From Pseudogymnoascus destructans (taxonomy: Eukaryota > Ascomycota > Leotiomycetes > Thelebolales > Thelebolaceae), in the NCBI RefSeq assembly GCF_001641265.1, contig NW_020167537.1, positions 434,001 to 498,000 on the forward strand: DNA of 64,000 bases, given 5' to 3'. Of the stretch, positions 33,301-45,104 are shown piece after piece (within the stretch, counting starts at the first letter, position 1; every line of letters starts with the position of its first letter). Both the position numbers and the translations under genes were made by a program. Under the pieces are notes generated by a model. It was not told the origin of the DNA and ran no database searches. It saw nothing but the letters and a program-made list of their open reading frames with translations.

Positions 33301-34288
33301 TCCAATACAGCTGCGAGCACATTTTGTGCCCCCGATATTGGCTACCTGCTTCAGACAAATGGATGGCAAGATAAGCTCTCAGTGGGAGTTGCTGGGCCAG
33401 AGGCAGCAAACTACTTCTGACGAAGTCGGTTTGACTGAAGAAATGAAGGAAGAGAGCTTACTGCGGCAGCTTACCTACACAGCGGTGATGCTGGTGGCCT
33501 CTCTCTTTGACCCCCAACGCGCAAATGGTATTTCTTTCGCCTCTCTTGGTAACTATGATTCACTAACGATATTCAAAGAAACCGAAAGTTCTCAACCCGC
33601 CACTAACAAGGAAGCATCCACATACATGCCAGGCGAAGGCCCAGGCGGCGCCAAGGAGTGGCCAACAATGCGACGATTCTGCCTCACCGAATCATCCATT
33701 CTCGAATCCCTAATCCTCTTCTCCACCCATGCCATCCGCATGCGAGACACCCGCTGCTGCGGCGTCGTCCTGCGCGTCTTCCGCTCCATCATCCCAGCAT
33801 TCAGGAACCAGCGCGATACCGATCCTGCAACAGCGGCTCCGATCCGAGAGTTCATTAGCACAGAGGTCCTCCAGGCTTCTATCACGTCCCTACACGAGCC
33901 TTACTTCGTCGAGTTACAGAAGGATTTGGCGCAGCTGATTGCGGCGATACTGGTCTCCTACTGCGACTTGACGAACACGCCGAAAGCGATCATGATGTCC
34001 CTCCCTGGACTACAGGAAACTGCAGTTGATAAGTGTATCGACTACGTCAACCGCTCAGGAGTGCAGCCGAGGCAGCAGCGTGCCATAGTCCTTGATCTCC
34101 TGCGCGATCTCAAGGGAGTGAGTATCAGTGAGCAAGGGCGCATCTCGAAGACCGCGGCGGTGGTGAGGAAGGAGCGGAGCAAGATGCAGCAGGAGTTTAT
34201 GCAGACGGAGCAGCAGAAGGAGGCACCGTCGGGGCTGGGGAGGCGGACGCCGGAGTTGGAGGGGTTGGGGGCTTTGTTCAATAGTTAG
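30357..34288 (+). CDS. msn5: Msn5/exportin-5-type karyopherin
   Basis: Three exons, 30357-31244, 31285-31479 and 31529-34288, 1,280 aa; introns of 40 and 49 bp, phase 0, join AVQQ to IKASLEALH and RFSE to MMSKLGNF. The protein is a HEAT-repeat importin-beta family member. The N-terminus (QEAVVSHYALSLLEHAIKHRW, FIRNKTAELWVEVAKRSWG) is the importin/exportin head, and WLDMDTLLVSLW matches the XPO5/Msn5 group. Homologues move phosphoproteins and some RNAs between nucleus and cytoplasm in a Ran-GTP dependent way. The ending (GRRTPELEGLGALFNS) is typical of fungal members. Exportin-T (Los1) was considered but fits less well. Confidence 0.85.
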
Positions 34289-34849
34289 GTTGGCTCGTCC
34301 TTGATGAGGGGGTGGGGTGGTGTTGGAGTAGCTGTGTAGTTCAACGATAATGTTGTGTAAAATGGAACCGATACAGCAAAACTTCGTTACGTACTTGATA
34401 TGTTGTTTTCGAGCTTGATGGAAGCTTAACATATTCGCTTCGGACACTTGCATGGGTTCATCGAATAACAAGCTTCTATCTATCAATCTAGCTTGGCTGA
34501 TGGAGCCTGGAATCAACCCATGGGGTCTTGGTCACTGTAAACACAAGAGTCTCATATAATATCCCCAAGTATATTCCATTAGTTACTACTATCTACGTAC
34601 CCTTAGTTTGGGTATCAATAGTCTCAAGGAATGTAAGTTTCTCATTATTAATCCCCCTTTTGTCATGAAGTCAACAAATCTCTGTCCAAAGTTTATTTTG
34701 AGTGGCGTATAGGCCATCAAGGCCGAACTCCTAATTGCCAAATATGCTTTTCAGCCCGGGGTATCTTATGCCCTTATTATTTTCCAACCACACAGTTACC
34801 TTTCTGTCCCGCAGCTTCTTTCCTCGTTTCCTCCTCTTCCTATTTGTAC
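34289..34849. other. convergent intergenic region msn5/oxr1
   Basis: 561 bp between the 3' ends of two genes; it holds both 3' untranslated regions. No gene seen. Confidence 0.5.
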
Positions 34850-35932
34850 TTATCCCAGGCCCCCCACTGCCCAGAGCTCCACGCCAAGTATATCAAATTT
34901 ATTCCCTTGGTCGCTCAGCGGTTCATTGCCAAATGTGAGACACGTGCTGCTGATACCGCGATCAAAACTGTCGTCGAGCCATAGCCCATAATTACCATCT
35001 CCCCCGCCGATGCTGAAAAATGTCGCGTCGCAAAGCATGAAGTAGTCGTTAATACCGGAGTATGGGAACGCCTTAAAGCGCACCTGTGAGGGCGAGGTAG
35101 GGCGCGAAGGAGGCACTGTGGGTGGTGCCAGAGTGTTTGGGCTTCGTGGGTGAGGGCTAGGACTCAGTGATGTGATGTTGAGAGAGGTATTTCGCTGCAT
35201 GTTCGTCGTATCCACCGAGGGCGGGAGGGGGAGTTGGCTCAGATCCGCCTGGGAGAAGACGGACGCACGCCAAAGGAAGCACTCCCCCGTGCCAAAGTAA
35301 TGTGGTGATATGTGAGGTGCTTCCGTCAGGTACGCTCCAAAGAGCTGCTGTCAATTAGCAATTTGCCCAGCACGAGGGCATTCGAAGACCAATCGCGGGG
35401 TAAAACTTACCCCGCCGTCCCCGTCCTTAACCACAAGGACATACCCGTTCCGCAGCCCCATCAGCTCGTCACAGTTCTTATACATGGTCCCCAGGCTAAC
35501 CCCGTCTTGCTCGAGGCTGTACACCAAGTGCCATTCGTCGCATAGTTGTAATCGCGGTGGTATCAGCAGCCGTATCTCCTCAGCAATCGCCTTACTCATC
35601 AGCCTCGCGCTCTCGTCTGTGTTTTCGGAGTACCCGCATAATGAGAGCGGGTAGAGGGGCGGCGGTTGGAAGGGCGAGGCGGTGCGTAATGGCGGGGTGT
35701 ATATGGAGCCATGCATGTCGGGATCTGGCTCCTCGAACAAAGTCTGTGAGTTTTCGAGGGAAGGGGATGCTGGGGTAGATCCGTATGACGGGCCAGAGGA
35801 GAGTCGTCGCAAGAATTTGCCAATCGATGGCAGATAACCAGACGATGAGGTTGTCGCAGTGGTATTGTCGTCGGTGGTGTTTTCTATGGTGGACGACCGG
35901 GACAGAGGGGTGCTTGGTGGTGGACTTGACAT
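34850..35932 (-). CDS. oxr1: Oxr1, TLDc-domain oxidation resistance protein
   Basis: Two exons, 35932-35411 and 35347-34850, 339 aa. The acceptor is cagcag, so the second exon may begin three bases later (338 aa). Residues 1-115 are Ser/Pro-rich and disordered. The TLDc domain follows: EEIRLLIPPRLQLCDEWHLV, YSLEQDGVSLGTMYKNC, YVLVVKDGDGG, VFSQ, then FKAFPYSGINDYFMLCD, SIGGGDGNYGLWLDDSFDRG and the C-terminal FDILGVELWAVGG. TLDc proteins bind the V-ATPase and regulate its assembly; Oxr1 loss makes cells sensitive to oxidants. There is an Ala/Pro-rich insert of about 35 residues within the domain, common in fungi. Confidence 0.87.
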
Positions 35933-36597
35933 TGGTACGGTTGGGCTGGGGAACTGGCAAATAAGCGCTGGTTCGCAGGCGCTCTAGTGTCGTGTAATGC
36001 GCCAAAATACGATATATAAATAGTTAAATAGTGAATGGGATTATTGTTCCGAGATGGCAACGATCGCTGATGCTGTGGTGGATGAGTAGTGGGGCAGGGA
36101 TGATAAGGTGTTTGTTGTCAGGGCGGAATAAATAATGGGGGGGATGGGGATGCCCTCGTGCCGTCTGGGATAAGCAAAAAAGCTTAGCCATTGAGGCTGA
36201 AGAAGAGATTCTCAGTGTCTGAGCCATTACCATGATTTAGAGAACTGAGAGACTCATCTAGATATATATCATCATGGCTCCCAAAAGAAATTATAACGAG
36301 GGGCATGTATCATTCTTACTATCCAGCGCCACAGAAACCATTGTCTCACCTACTGCATACAGCCCACGCAATCATCGCGTCACCGTCGACATTGGCCACC
36401 TGTGATATTGTACCGCTGCATTGAAAGGGGGATATTTCTCGGATTGTTACTATAAAGCCATATCCAGACAGGTGAGTAGGGATTCCCCACGGGGGCGCCA
36501 TACCAGCTATTACCAGTTCCCTAAACGCCATTCTCAATGCATACACAACCATATATCATTATCATAAACCACCAGCACCCCGTTCCTGGCTTCCCAT
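35933..36597. other. intergenic: oxr1 promoter and erv1 3' flank
   Basis: 665 bp. A run tatataaatagtt (about 36010) lies upstream of oxr1 but reads TATA-like on both strands. Nothing else recognised. Confidence 0.4.
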
Positions 36598-37254
36598 TTA
36601 TCCACACCTCCCATTCTTCCACCCCGTCCTCCACCTCTCCTCCCACTTATCACAATCAAACGTCTTCTTCCCTAGCTTCACATTCACATCATTATGCGCC
36701 TCGCACATCCACCTCCCAAACTCATCCCTACTCCCCACCCGCACCTTCTCGCGCTCCATATACTTCTGAAAGTCCTCGCCGCACCAGGTACACGGGTATA
36801 GCTTCCCGAGCGACTTCACCAAGGACATGGCGCTGGATTGCTCAGCGAGTGTAGGCTTCTCCGGATACGCTGCGGTGATGCTATGCAGGAGCATCCAGGA
36901 GGCGCGTCCGAGGGCTTCGACATCGGGAGGGCAATCGTCAGGCAGGGCAGCGGGTATTTTTGTGGTTTTGCCTTTGGCAGCTGGAGAGTTGGAGGTTTCG
37001 GAGGCGGCCATTGCGGACCAGGCGGCGAAAGAGGTACAGGAACGGCAACTGGGTAGTGTTAGTTATTTGCACAGCACAAGCATCCAATTGCTGCCTGCGT
37101 ATGGTAGACAGGGCCTTAAGGGTACCTACGGCTTCCCATCTTTCCCCAACACGACACCCTTAGGGTACTTTTTCCGCACTGCGCCAGGTGTCGCAGGCGG
37201 CCTCACAGGCGCATCCTTCGTCGGCGCGTTGGCGCTCTGTGCTGGCTCTGCCAT
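36598..37254 (-). CDS. erv1: Erv1/ALR mitochondrial FAD-linked sulfhydryl oxidase
   Basis: Two exons, 37254-37130 and 37048-36598, 191 aa; the intron joins GKDGKP to CRSC. The N-terminal shuttle pair is Cys43-x2-Cys46 (CRSC). The FAD-binding helical domain starts at GRASWMLLHSITAAYPEKPT. The active site is YPCTWC (Cys128, Cys131), and the structural pair Cys157/Cys174 has the CX16C spacing typical of Erv1. In the intermembrane space Erv1 reoxidises Mia40 and passes electrons to cytochrome c. All redox cysteines are present. Erv2 is excluded by the CRSC arm and lack of a signal anchor. Divergent from hem4 across 263 bp. Confidence 0.93.
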
Positions 37255-37517
37255 CCTCTCCTCTAGTATACTGACAAGCTAATCAGAAACCAAACAACGA
37301 ATGAATAAAAAAAACCCAAATGAAAGTGTGCAAGCGGTATATATTTACATGTAAATGGACGAACGAGAAGGAAAGCCATTCACACGCCCTGATCAGAGAG
37401 GTTTGTAATACAAGCACGGCGGAACCTGCCGCCCAATTTTCTTATCGCCGATTATCCCCTCCATCGCTCCCTTCCCCTATCACCTCGTCGGGCTTTCCAC
37501 AATGAGTCCATTCAACC

Positions 37518-38544
37518 ATGACCACCACAGCCGCCGACGCGGCGTCAATCCCCATATTCCTCTTAAAGACCAAATCGACACCCCACGACGGCTATGAAGA
37601 ATTCTTCTCCGCTACCAAAATCGCAGGCCATGACCTCACCCCGACATTCGTCCCGGTCCTCGAACATAAGCTCTTAGAACCAGGACTGGATACCTTGCGC
37701 CAATTGCTTCGCTCACGGCGGATAAACGATACCGGCGATGAGGGAACATACGGAGGGATGATCTTCACATCCCAGCGCGCCGTTGAAGCATTCACAAGTC
37801 TAGTCGCCGAAGGTTCGCCCACCACCCCCCCCTTCATCCCCCAGCTCCCAACTACCACCATGCTAACCCCCTCCCCCCCCAGGCCCCCCCTCCTCCACCG
37901 ACACCACCTGGCCCTCCCTCTCCCAAACCCCCATCTACACCGTCGGCCCCGCCACCACCCGCGCCCTGCGCTCCATCCCCTCCACCCCGCCGCTCCAAAT
38001 CCACGGCTCCGAGACCGGCAACGGCGAAGCCCTCGCCGCCTACATGCTCACTCACTACCTCCCCACCGCCCCTCATCCACGCCCTCACCTCCTCTTCCTC
38101 GTCGGCGACAACAGGCGGGACATCATCCCCAAGACGTTAATGGGCGACTCCCTCCCTCCCAACGAACGAATCCGCGTCGACGAGCTAGAAGTCTATGGCA
38201 CCACCACGCGATCCAGTTTCCCCACCGCCTTCGCCTCCGCGCTCTCCGCGTCCTCTAGTGCCGAAACGCGATGGGTGGTGATCTTCTCCCCCACCGGGTG
38301 CGAAGCCGCGTTACGGGAACTGGGACTACTGGACGAGGAGACGGGGAGGGTGAAGACGGGGGAGAGGGGAGGGGGGTGCGGGATCAGGAGGGGGAGGAGA
38401 CAGACGTATGTTGCTACTATTGGGCCGACGACGAGGGATTACTTGAGGAGGGAGTTTGGGTTTGAGGCGGATGTTTGTGCGGAGGTGCCGAGTCCGAAGG
38501 GGGTGGGGGAGGCCATTAAAAAATTCATCGTGGGGTTGGAATGA
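37518..38544 (+). CDS. hem4: uroporphyrinogen-III synthase
   Basis: Two exons, 37518-37812 and 37883-38544, 318 aa. What looks like a frameshift near 37830 is a 70-bp intron (GTTCGC donor, TGCTAAC branch, CCCCAG acceptor) that joins LVAEG to PPSSTDTTWPSL. HEM4 motifs: FLLKTKSTPHDGYEE, PVLEHKLL, YGGMIFTSQRAVEAF, PIYTVGPATTRAL, HLLFLVGDNRRDIIPK, WVVIFSPTGCEAAL, and a C-terminal TYVATIGPTTRDYLR. It closes and inverts ring D of hydroxymethylbilane, the fourth step of haem synthesis. The coding strand is very C-rich around 37860-37990. Confidence 0.9.
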
Positions 38545-39059
38545 TATATATAGATGGACCACAAAGCCAATATTACTCGTATATGAGGCATGAGATGATA
38601 TGTGTGATTCAATGGGGGAAAGAGATACTACAGGCTGCCATTCTCGCATATGTTCGTCTTCGTTACCAACCAACGCTACCATCTGCCCTGCTATACTATG
38701 GCTTGCGCAGGACCAGCAAAACATCAGCCAGCTTTTTTTGCCCCCTTCGTGGCGGGTGGTCTCTCCTCTTCTCTCATTTCCATAGATTCGAAAAAACGAC
38801 CGATAGGGTGGGGACTCCGTTGAGCATAAAATAAAAATAGATCTATGCTAAATGAACCCCTTGGCGCTCGTTAATCACAACCTAACCACATCTCCAACCC
38901 CGCAAGAATACCAAAAAATGAGAAGTGGACGGGGGGGCGCGCGGCGGCCGTCCAGCAATATCCAACCCGAGCTTTCATGGCCCTTTGTTCTCCATCCCGA
39001 TTTCCCATGGCGCCAGCCCCCCCATCCATCCATCCATCCCTCCTCCAGTCCCGCACAAA
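38545..39059. other. convergent intergenic region hem4/MAP kinase
   Basis: 515 bp with both 3' untranslated regions; a short catc repeat lies at 39025-39040. No gene seen. Confidence 0.5.
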
Positions 39060-40242
39060 CTACCGCATGATCTCGTCGAAGATCAACTGCTTCAGCTGCT
39101 CCTTGCTCAGGTTATCCTTGTTCTTGTCGAAGTCGAAGAACTCCTCCGGGATGGGGGCGGCGGTCGGCTCGTCCTCGGGGTCGTGATAGGGCTCGAGGTA
39201 TGGGTGCTTGAGCGCCTCCTCCACCGTGATGCGCTTGACGGGGTTGAAGGCGAGGAGCTTCTCGAGGAGGTCGAGGGCCAGGTCGGAGGTCTTGGGGAAC
39301 ATGGACTTGAAGGGGACTTTCTTCTTGAAGGGGAGGGAGCGGATGTACTCGCGGGCGCGGCGGGACTTGATTCCGTAGTAGTCCTCCATGGTTGGCGTGC
39401 CGAGGACATCGAGGATGAGTGTCAGTTGGTGGTGGTCTGTGGAATTGCGTTAGCAACGGTGACGGAAGAGGGTAGCAAGGGGACGTGGAGAAGCTTACAG
39501 TCCTTGCCTGGGAATAGAGGCTTCCCGCTCAGCATCTCAGCGAGAATGCAACCCACACTCCAGACATCAATAGCCTTCGTGTACTCCTTGAACGTCAACA
39601 TAATCTCCGGCGCACGGTACCAGCGCGTAGCCACGTATTCCGTCATGAATCCCGAGTTATCTTCTTGCGAGGCTGCCGAGCGGGCCAGGCCAAAGTCACA
39701 GACTTTCAAGTCGCAGTTTGCGTTGAGGAGGAGGTTGGAGGGCTTGAGATCGCGGTGGAGGACGTTGGCGGAGTGCATGGCTTTCAGGGCGCGCAGGGTC
39801 TGGTAGATGAAGTACTGGCAGTGGTCGTCGGAAAGGTCTTGGGTGCGGATCACGCGGTGCATGTCCGTCTCCATGAGCTCCTGGATCAGGTAGACTTCGG
39901 TAAATGTCTCGTAGCTTCGGGGCTTCTGGATGTCTAATATGGAGATGATGTTCTCGTGGTTGAAGTATCGTAAGAGCTTCATCTCACGGAGGGTTCTCAA
40001 GCAGAACATGGAGTGGTCGAATGGGGTAATCTTCTTGATCGCAACCTTTTGTCCGGATGGCTTGTGAAGCGCCGAGCTGGGGTCTTCATGTTAACAACTT
40101 CATCTCCATCTCAGCACCTGGGCATTACATACCAGACAACACCGTATGCGCCCTCTCCAACAACATCCTGAATATCGTACTGCTCGCTCACATTAAACGA
40201 AATCTTTCTCGACCCCGTGGGATTGGGTGCGCGGGTAGCCAT
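39060..40242 (-). CDS. mpkB: Fus3/Kss1-type MAP kinase (MpkB/Pmk1 class)
   Basis: Three exons, 40242-40133, 40076-39499 and 39436-39060, 354 aa, the usual length of this class. Gly-rich loop GEGAYGVV (29-36), catalytic Lys51 (VAIKK), HRDLKPSN with Asp146, DFG Asp164, activation loop Thr182-Glu-Tyr184, VATRWYRAPE, and the C-terminal FDFDKNKDNLSKEQLKQLI. TEY plus overall sequence places it in the pheromone/invasive-growth branch rather than Mpk1/Slt2 or Hog1 (TGY). In filamentous fungi this kinase controls mating, hyphal fusion and, in pathogens, infection structures. Phosphorylation of Thr182 and Tyr184 by a MAPKK would activate it. Convergent with hem4. Confidence 0.95.
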
Positions 40243-41011
40243 CGTGAGAGATTGAAGCCGATTTACTTGGTATATACCGTGGTTCGAGTTGCTCAAGTTG
40301 CAACGAAGCTTACGACAGAGGGTGGCCCAGCTTCAGCGGCGAACGAAATGCTATTATCGCCTTGTGCGCTTCTTTGTTTGTAGTTTCGCCGAAGAGTTGT
40401 GAAGGATAAAGCTGAAGAGTTGTGAAGAATACAGCTGCCCCTCCGATGGTGCTTTGCTGGCAATTCGTCGGTTGGGCGCCAACGCTTTGGAGCTCGCCAA
40501 CGTTACAACAGGTATAATAGAAGCTTTAGATTAAGCCCGTAGTAATAATGGCAGGGCTGTGATGTGATTCGACTTGATTTCTGCGTTCCTATTTCATAGC
40601 AACGAGTCAGTATATGTCTTCCATCTTCAGGTCTATCCGTCAGAACGAGAGGAAGTCCCAACACGAGACATGGACGGGGGACATGGACGGGGGAAACAAG
40701 GGATAGGAATGCGTTTCAACCCGAAAGCGGGCCTCGACTTTCTTCGTACCTTTGTGCTGTATTCCCGAGAGAGTCCCAGCCAAATAAAGACTAGGTTCAA
40801 ATGTCAACCGAAGACGGTTGATGTAGGGGCCAGTTTGTTGATTGATTTTCGAAGTCTTTCGTGATGGCGGACGCTCCCGGACGCTGGTGCGGGGTTTGAA
40901 TGGGCGGGGCTGGCGTGCCAACAACTATGGGTTTTGCGAGTTACAGTATTATCGATAGCGCACAGCCAGTGAAACTCTCGTCGCGAACAAGTCAAGTTTG
41001 ATGGTGAGGAT

Positions 41012-41047
41012 GGAGGGGATGGAGGGGATGGAGGGGATGGAGGGGAT
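41012..41047. repeat. 4 x 9-bp tandem repeat (ggaggggat)
   Basis: Four exact head-to-tail copies of ggaggggat, in the intergenic region upstream of the MAP kinase gene. Confidence 0.9.
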
Positions 41048-41182
41048 GAAGAAGATGAAGCCTTTTTTTCGAGGGGAGAAAAGCACGACGACAAACGGCA
41101 GGGGTCCGGGAATATATGGGGGCTGAGACGGGATGCCGAAGATGGGATGAATGATGGTTTCGAAGAGGTCGATGATCCGCGA

Positions 41183-41420
41183 CTTCTTGGTCTAAGTGGT
41201 CTTCTGGTCTTCTTGTCTAAGTGGTCTTCTGGTCTTCTTGTCTAAGTGGTCTTCTGGTCTTCTTGGTCTAACTGGTCTTCTTGGTCTAACTGGTCCAACT
41301 GGTCTAACTGGTCCAACTGGTCTAACTGGTCCAACTGGTCTAACTGGTCCAACTGGTCTACCGGGTCCAACTGGTCTACCGGGTCCAACTGGCCCAACTG
41401 GTCCAACTTGCTAACTGGTC
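41183..41420. repeat. minisatellite of ggtctaact/ggtccaact units
   Basis: The left part (to about 41275) repeats a longer unit containing gtctaagtggtcttctg. From about 41274 it becomes an array of 9-bp units alternating ggtctaact and ggtccaact, so an 18-bp higher-order period, decaying to ggtctaccg at the right. The order suggests growth by slippage from a GGTC-rich seed. Confidence 0.9.
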
Positions 41421-41800
41421 GGGGAGGTGGTTTTTGTTTGATGCAGGCTGAGGCAGAGCTGCGCCCCCTGTTGCTCTCCCCCTAGACTCTAGACTAGCTA
41501 GACAATTGTGGACAATTATGTGATACTTTGATGGACAAGCTGCGACCTAAACCAGATAAATAGGGCTGCTTCGAGAAGTTCGGCGCATACAAGGAGGAGT
41601 CAGTCTGAGTAGCTAAGTTAGTTAGTGCTCCGGGTATTGATCGTCGCTACCCCTGTGGTAGAGTAGCCCAATAAAACCCCGAGTAATGTCATGGATAGAT
41701 TATTATTTCTCGCAACTTTTCAAAACAGCGGAGAGGTGCAACTACGTACATGGGTCCCCTGTTAACAATTCTTGACCCAGAGTCCGAGTAAACGAAGGGG

Positions 41801-41844
41801 GGTCGCAGAGATGGTCGCAGAGATGGTCGCAGAGATGGTCGCAG
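41801..41844. repeat. 3.7 x 12-bp tandem repeat (ggtcgcagagat)
   Basis: Three full copies and one partial copy of ggtcgcagagat, without mismatches. Confidence 0.9.
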
Positions 41845-42228
41845 TAGTCCCACCGGTACCTTCAAGTACATACAATAGAGCCCATTAGACCGAGCACGGG
41901 GGGTGTTGGATGGGGTCAACAAGGGCATCGCGCATGGCGGCACAGAGCGCCGTCTAGATGGCCGGTTGGCTCCTTTCGTGCTGCTCCATCCATACCATAC
42001 CGAGAGTACAAAAACGCCTCCACGATAACGGATCCAGAGTGTCGGGTATAATGTCGTACATACAGTAAGGTAAGGAACCTGCCCTCCCCCAGTGCCAATG
42101 TCCCCCAGTGCCAATGCGCCTCCAACCTCCAACCTCCCAACCTATCCCACCCCCCCAATCCTACCCATCCCCCCCAATCCTACCCACCCTCCCACCCTCC
42201 CCCTGCGCGCCCATCACCAACAACATTC

Positions 42229-44280
42229 CTAATCGTCCCACACCTTCACGTTATCCGAGTACTCCAAGATCTTGCTCGTCACCTCGTCCTCGATGTCGTC
42301 GCCCTCCCCCGCCGCAATGCGCAGGATCAGCTCGTTCAGGCTCGCGCGCCCTAGGATGTCGACGTGGTCGCCTGTCTTCGGGCCACCGCGCGGGCTGAAC
42401 CGGTCCGGCTCGTGCGCCATCTCGCGGACTACGATCTTCGTCCCCGCGCGATTGTACCGCTTCATCTTCCACCCCTTGTTGCACATGTAGCCCATGGATA
42501 GGAGGTTCACGGTCCCGTCGCCCTCGGACAGCACAATCCCATGGTCGATGTTGCCCTCGTTGATCGCCGTGTCAATCGTAACATTAAGGCCCGGGTGAGC
42601 CGAAGTATCATGGTAGAAGTATGATCGCTCGGTCGGTTTGCCAGTGCCTGTTGCGCGCCAGTTAGTCAATGCATCAAATCAACGCCGTGCCGCGCCGCGT
42701 CAGCCAACAACATCCAACACGCCGGGGCTAGAATAGTTACCGTAGAAGCAGAAGATCTTCAGGTTCGGAGCGAGCGGTAGCCGCGTCTCGAGCGGGTTCA
42801 CCCACTTCCGCGGGTCCTTCTCGTTCGCATCGACCTCTGCCTTCGAGTGCGCCACCCCGTGCGAATAGCTCCCCTTAACTGCATCCTGGTACCACGGCTC
42901 TGTCGTGTTCATTAAAAACTCCAAGCTCTCCGTGACTGTGAGGTTGCGCGCCGGATGCGTGATGTTGTTATCCTTGAAATTCAGAAATGGTCCAAAGCTT
43001 ACCTCCTGTCCGGGTTGGTCGTCGGGAGCCCACGTCGAGTTCCCCCAGACGGCCTCTCCGCCCATGGGCAGCATGGATGAGATTCCCGGCATAGCGCGGA
43101 AGATCTCGACGCGCTCTTCGCGGCTGAGGAAGCGCTCGAGTCCGTATACGGCGAAGACGTTTAGTTGGGCTGTATCCTTCATCTCGCCGGAAAGTACGGC
43201 GGGGAGCCCCTTCAGAGCACCCAGCATACACCCACTCACGTTGATCCAGGAATCAACGTGATCATCTACCCAGCTATCGCCGCCGTTTCCGCCAAGTGGT
43301 GAGGCCACCCAGTGGAAGAAGTAGAACATGACTTGTCCGCCCATGCTATGACTGACGAGCACAATCTTTTTATTTTGGACGCGATGAGCCATCTCGATGT
43401 GTAGCTTTAGACGCGTGAAATATTGATCGCGAGCCTCGAGGTTGGAATAGGAGAGGCGCCAGTCGTAGGATGCAGTGTAGCTGTTTGTTGGATCATAGCC
43501 GATCGATGCCAGATTCTCAAGAATCTTGCTCCAGATCCAGTAGCCCGTGATAAAGAAATCGGTTGCATCGAAACCTTGAGCTGCGCGGACTTTGACGCCA
43601 GGAGGGTCAAGACCGGTGTATTTGTCCAGCATGATATGCCTCTTCCATTCCTCCTTGTCAACTACCAGCGCGCGCATCATAGTCCAACTGCCCCATAGTC
43701 GCTTCCGAAAGTATGGTCGTGACACATTTGACGTTCCCCAAGACTCGAGGCCTGATGATATAACACCCGGTATCATAACAACGGGATGGGTCGCTTTGAG
43801 GCCTTCTGCGGCCAGTTTTAGACCGACAGAGAAGGCATCGTATTTCAGAGCATCACGCTCTCCGCCCTATAGCTTGTCAGTAAGACAGTCGCGTAGCACA
43901 CCTTAACTACCCACCTTCAATTCCCTTGCTTCCTGGAGAAAGCCCGCCGGAAGCACCTCCATCAAGCCACTAATATTCAGGTCCGAAATCAGATCCACGA
44001 ACTCCGGCAGCTCGAAGAGATCATTCTTCTGCGCAAAGAAGCCCGCCACCAGAATACCAAAAATCCCACCCAGGAAGAAGACAAAGCCTCCCCTCCTCTT
44101 CCTGCCCTTCAGCTTGCTGTGTTTGGTGAGATGTTTAATGGCTGGCTTTGGCACCAGCGTCAACTCCTCCGAGTTCTCGCTGTTTTCCGCTGATAGCGAG
44201 ACCTTCGCGCCTTCTGGCGCTGCAGAAGTCCCTGACCGAGCGCCATCCTTCGCCGCCCGCTTCCGGACCGAAGACGCCAT
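42229..44280 (-). CDS. lro1: Lro1, phospholipid:diacylglycerol acyltransferase
   Basis: Three exons, 44280-43915, 43866-42741 and 42647-42229, 636 aa. One N-terminal membrane segment lies at residues of about 63-83 (GGFVFFLGGIFGILVAGFFA) after a lysine/arginine-rich cytosolic tail. The lumenal LCAT/PDAT domain has HPVVMIPGVISSGLESWG, the lid region, the nucleophile elbow VSHSMGGQ, and the C-terminal DGTVNLLSMGYMCNKGW (Asp) with GDHVDILGR (His). The enzyme transfers an acyl group from a phospholipid to diacylglycerol, making triacylglycerol in the ER. The catalytic Ser/Asp/His set is complete. Divergent from naa30 across 247 bp. Confidence 0.93.
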
Positions 44281-44527
44281 GTTTCACAACTGAGCGGCTG
44301 CTTTTCCACGATCGAGAACGAGCGTAAAACAACTGGCCGGGCGGCGCCGTTGCTAGTGAGGGCACATGTTGCTAGAAACATCAACATTCCGGCTCACCGC
44401 CTTACTACTACGTCATACGCCGAATATTCTGCCGTGGTCCCTTGACTTGGCGTTTTAGGCCCAGGCACAATCATGTGATTTTTATTCTTCAAACGACATT
44501 GGTGGAGGCAACTTCACCTCCAGGCAA

Positions 44528-45104
44528 ATGGCAATGGGTGAAAGGATAGCAGAGCTTCCTCCAGACTTGCAGTATATTCAGTATGATCATAGTCTGGAGA
44601 AGCAGTACCTACCGGCCATTCGGGGGTTGATATCCAAGGATCTCAGCGAGCCGTACAGCATCTATGTCTACCGTTACTTCCTCCATCACTGGGGCGACCT
44701 GTGTTTTATGGTGGGTAAACCCTCTCGCAGAAAAATATACATTCTAACAACTCAACCAGGCAATTGATCCCAAGACCTCAGCGCTCATAGGCGTCGTCGT
44801 CAACAAACTCGAGATCCACCAATCCCACTCCCCACCCACTCTCCGCGGCTACATCGCCATGCTCGCCGTATCCTCGTCATATCGCGGCCAGGGGATCGCC
44901 ACGACGCTCGTTCAGAAAGCCATCGATGCAATGATTGCACGTGATGCGGATGAGGTTATTCTTGAGACAGAGGTCTCGAACACGGCCGCCATGAAGTTGT
45001 ATGAGCGCCTCGGATTCCTGCGGAGCAAGAAGCTGCATAGGTACTATTTGAGCGGGAGCACGGCGTATAGACTGGTTTTGCAGTTGAAGTCACAGCTAGG
45101 TTGA
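44528..45104 (+). CDS. naa30: NatC catalytic subunit Naa30/Mak3
   Basis: Two exons, 44528-44710 and 44760-45104, 175 aa; the intron joins DLCFM to AIDPKTSALIG. GNAT fold: SEPYSIYVYRYFLHHW, GYIAMLAVSSSYRGQGIATTLVQ (acetyl-CoA loop RGQGIA), EVILETEVSNTAAMKLYERLGF, and KKLHRYYLSGSTAYRL. These are signatures of Mak3, which acetylates N-termini beginning with Met followed by a bulky hydrophobic residue. A second ATG lies two codons in (44534). Naa20 and Naa50 are less similar. Confidence 0.92.

Larger units (their letters stand above)
40243..42228. other. long intergenic region with several short tandem repeats
   Basis: 1,986 bp between the MAP kinase start and the lro1 stop. It contains the kinase promoter and three separate simple tandem arrays (listed individually), and a cytosine-rich tract at about 42120-42205 before the lro1 end. 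Open frames across the arrays are repeat artefacts. Confidence 0.5.

Noticed and set aside
37812..37883. Apparent frameshift in hem4
   Set aside because: A 70-bp intron with donor, TGCTAAC branch site and acceptor explains it and restores the conserved sequence.
38925..39806. Long open frame opposite the MAP kinase gene
   Set aside because: It mirrors a conserved kinase on the other strand and has no family resemblance.
41196..41414. Collagen-like Gly-Pro-Thr open frame
   Set aside because: It is the translation of the 9-bp minisatellite; no signal peptide, no flanking conserved sequence.
41183..41844. CRISPR-like array
   Set aside because: The repeats are contiguous without spacers, and the genome is fungal.
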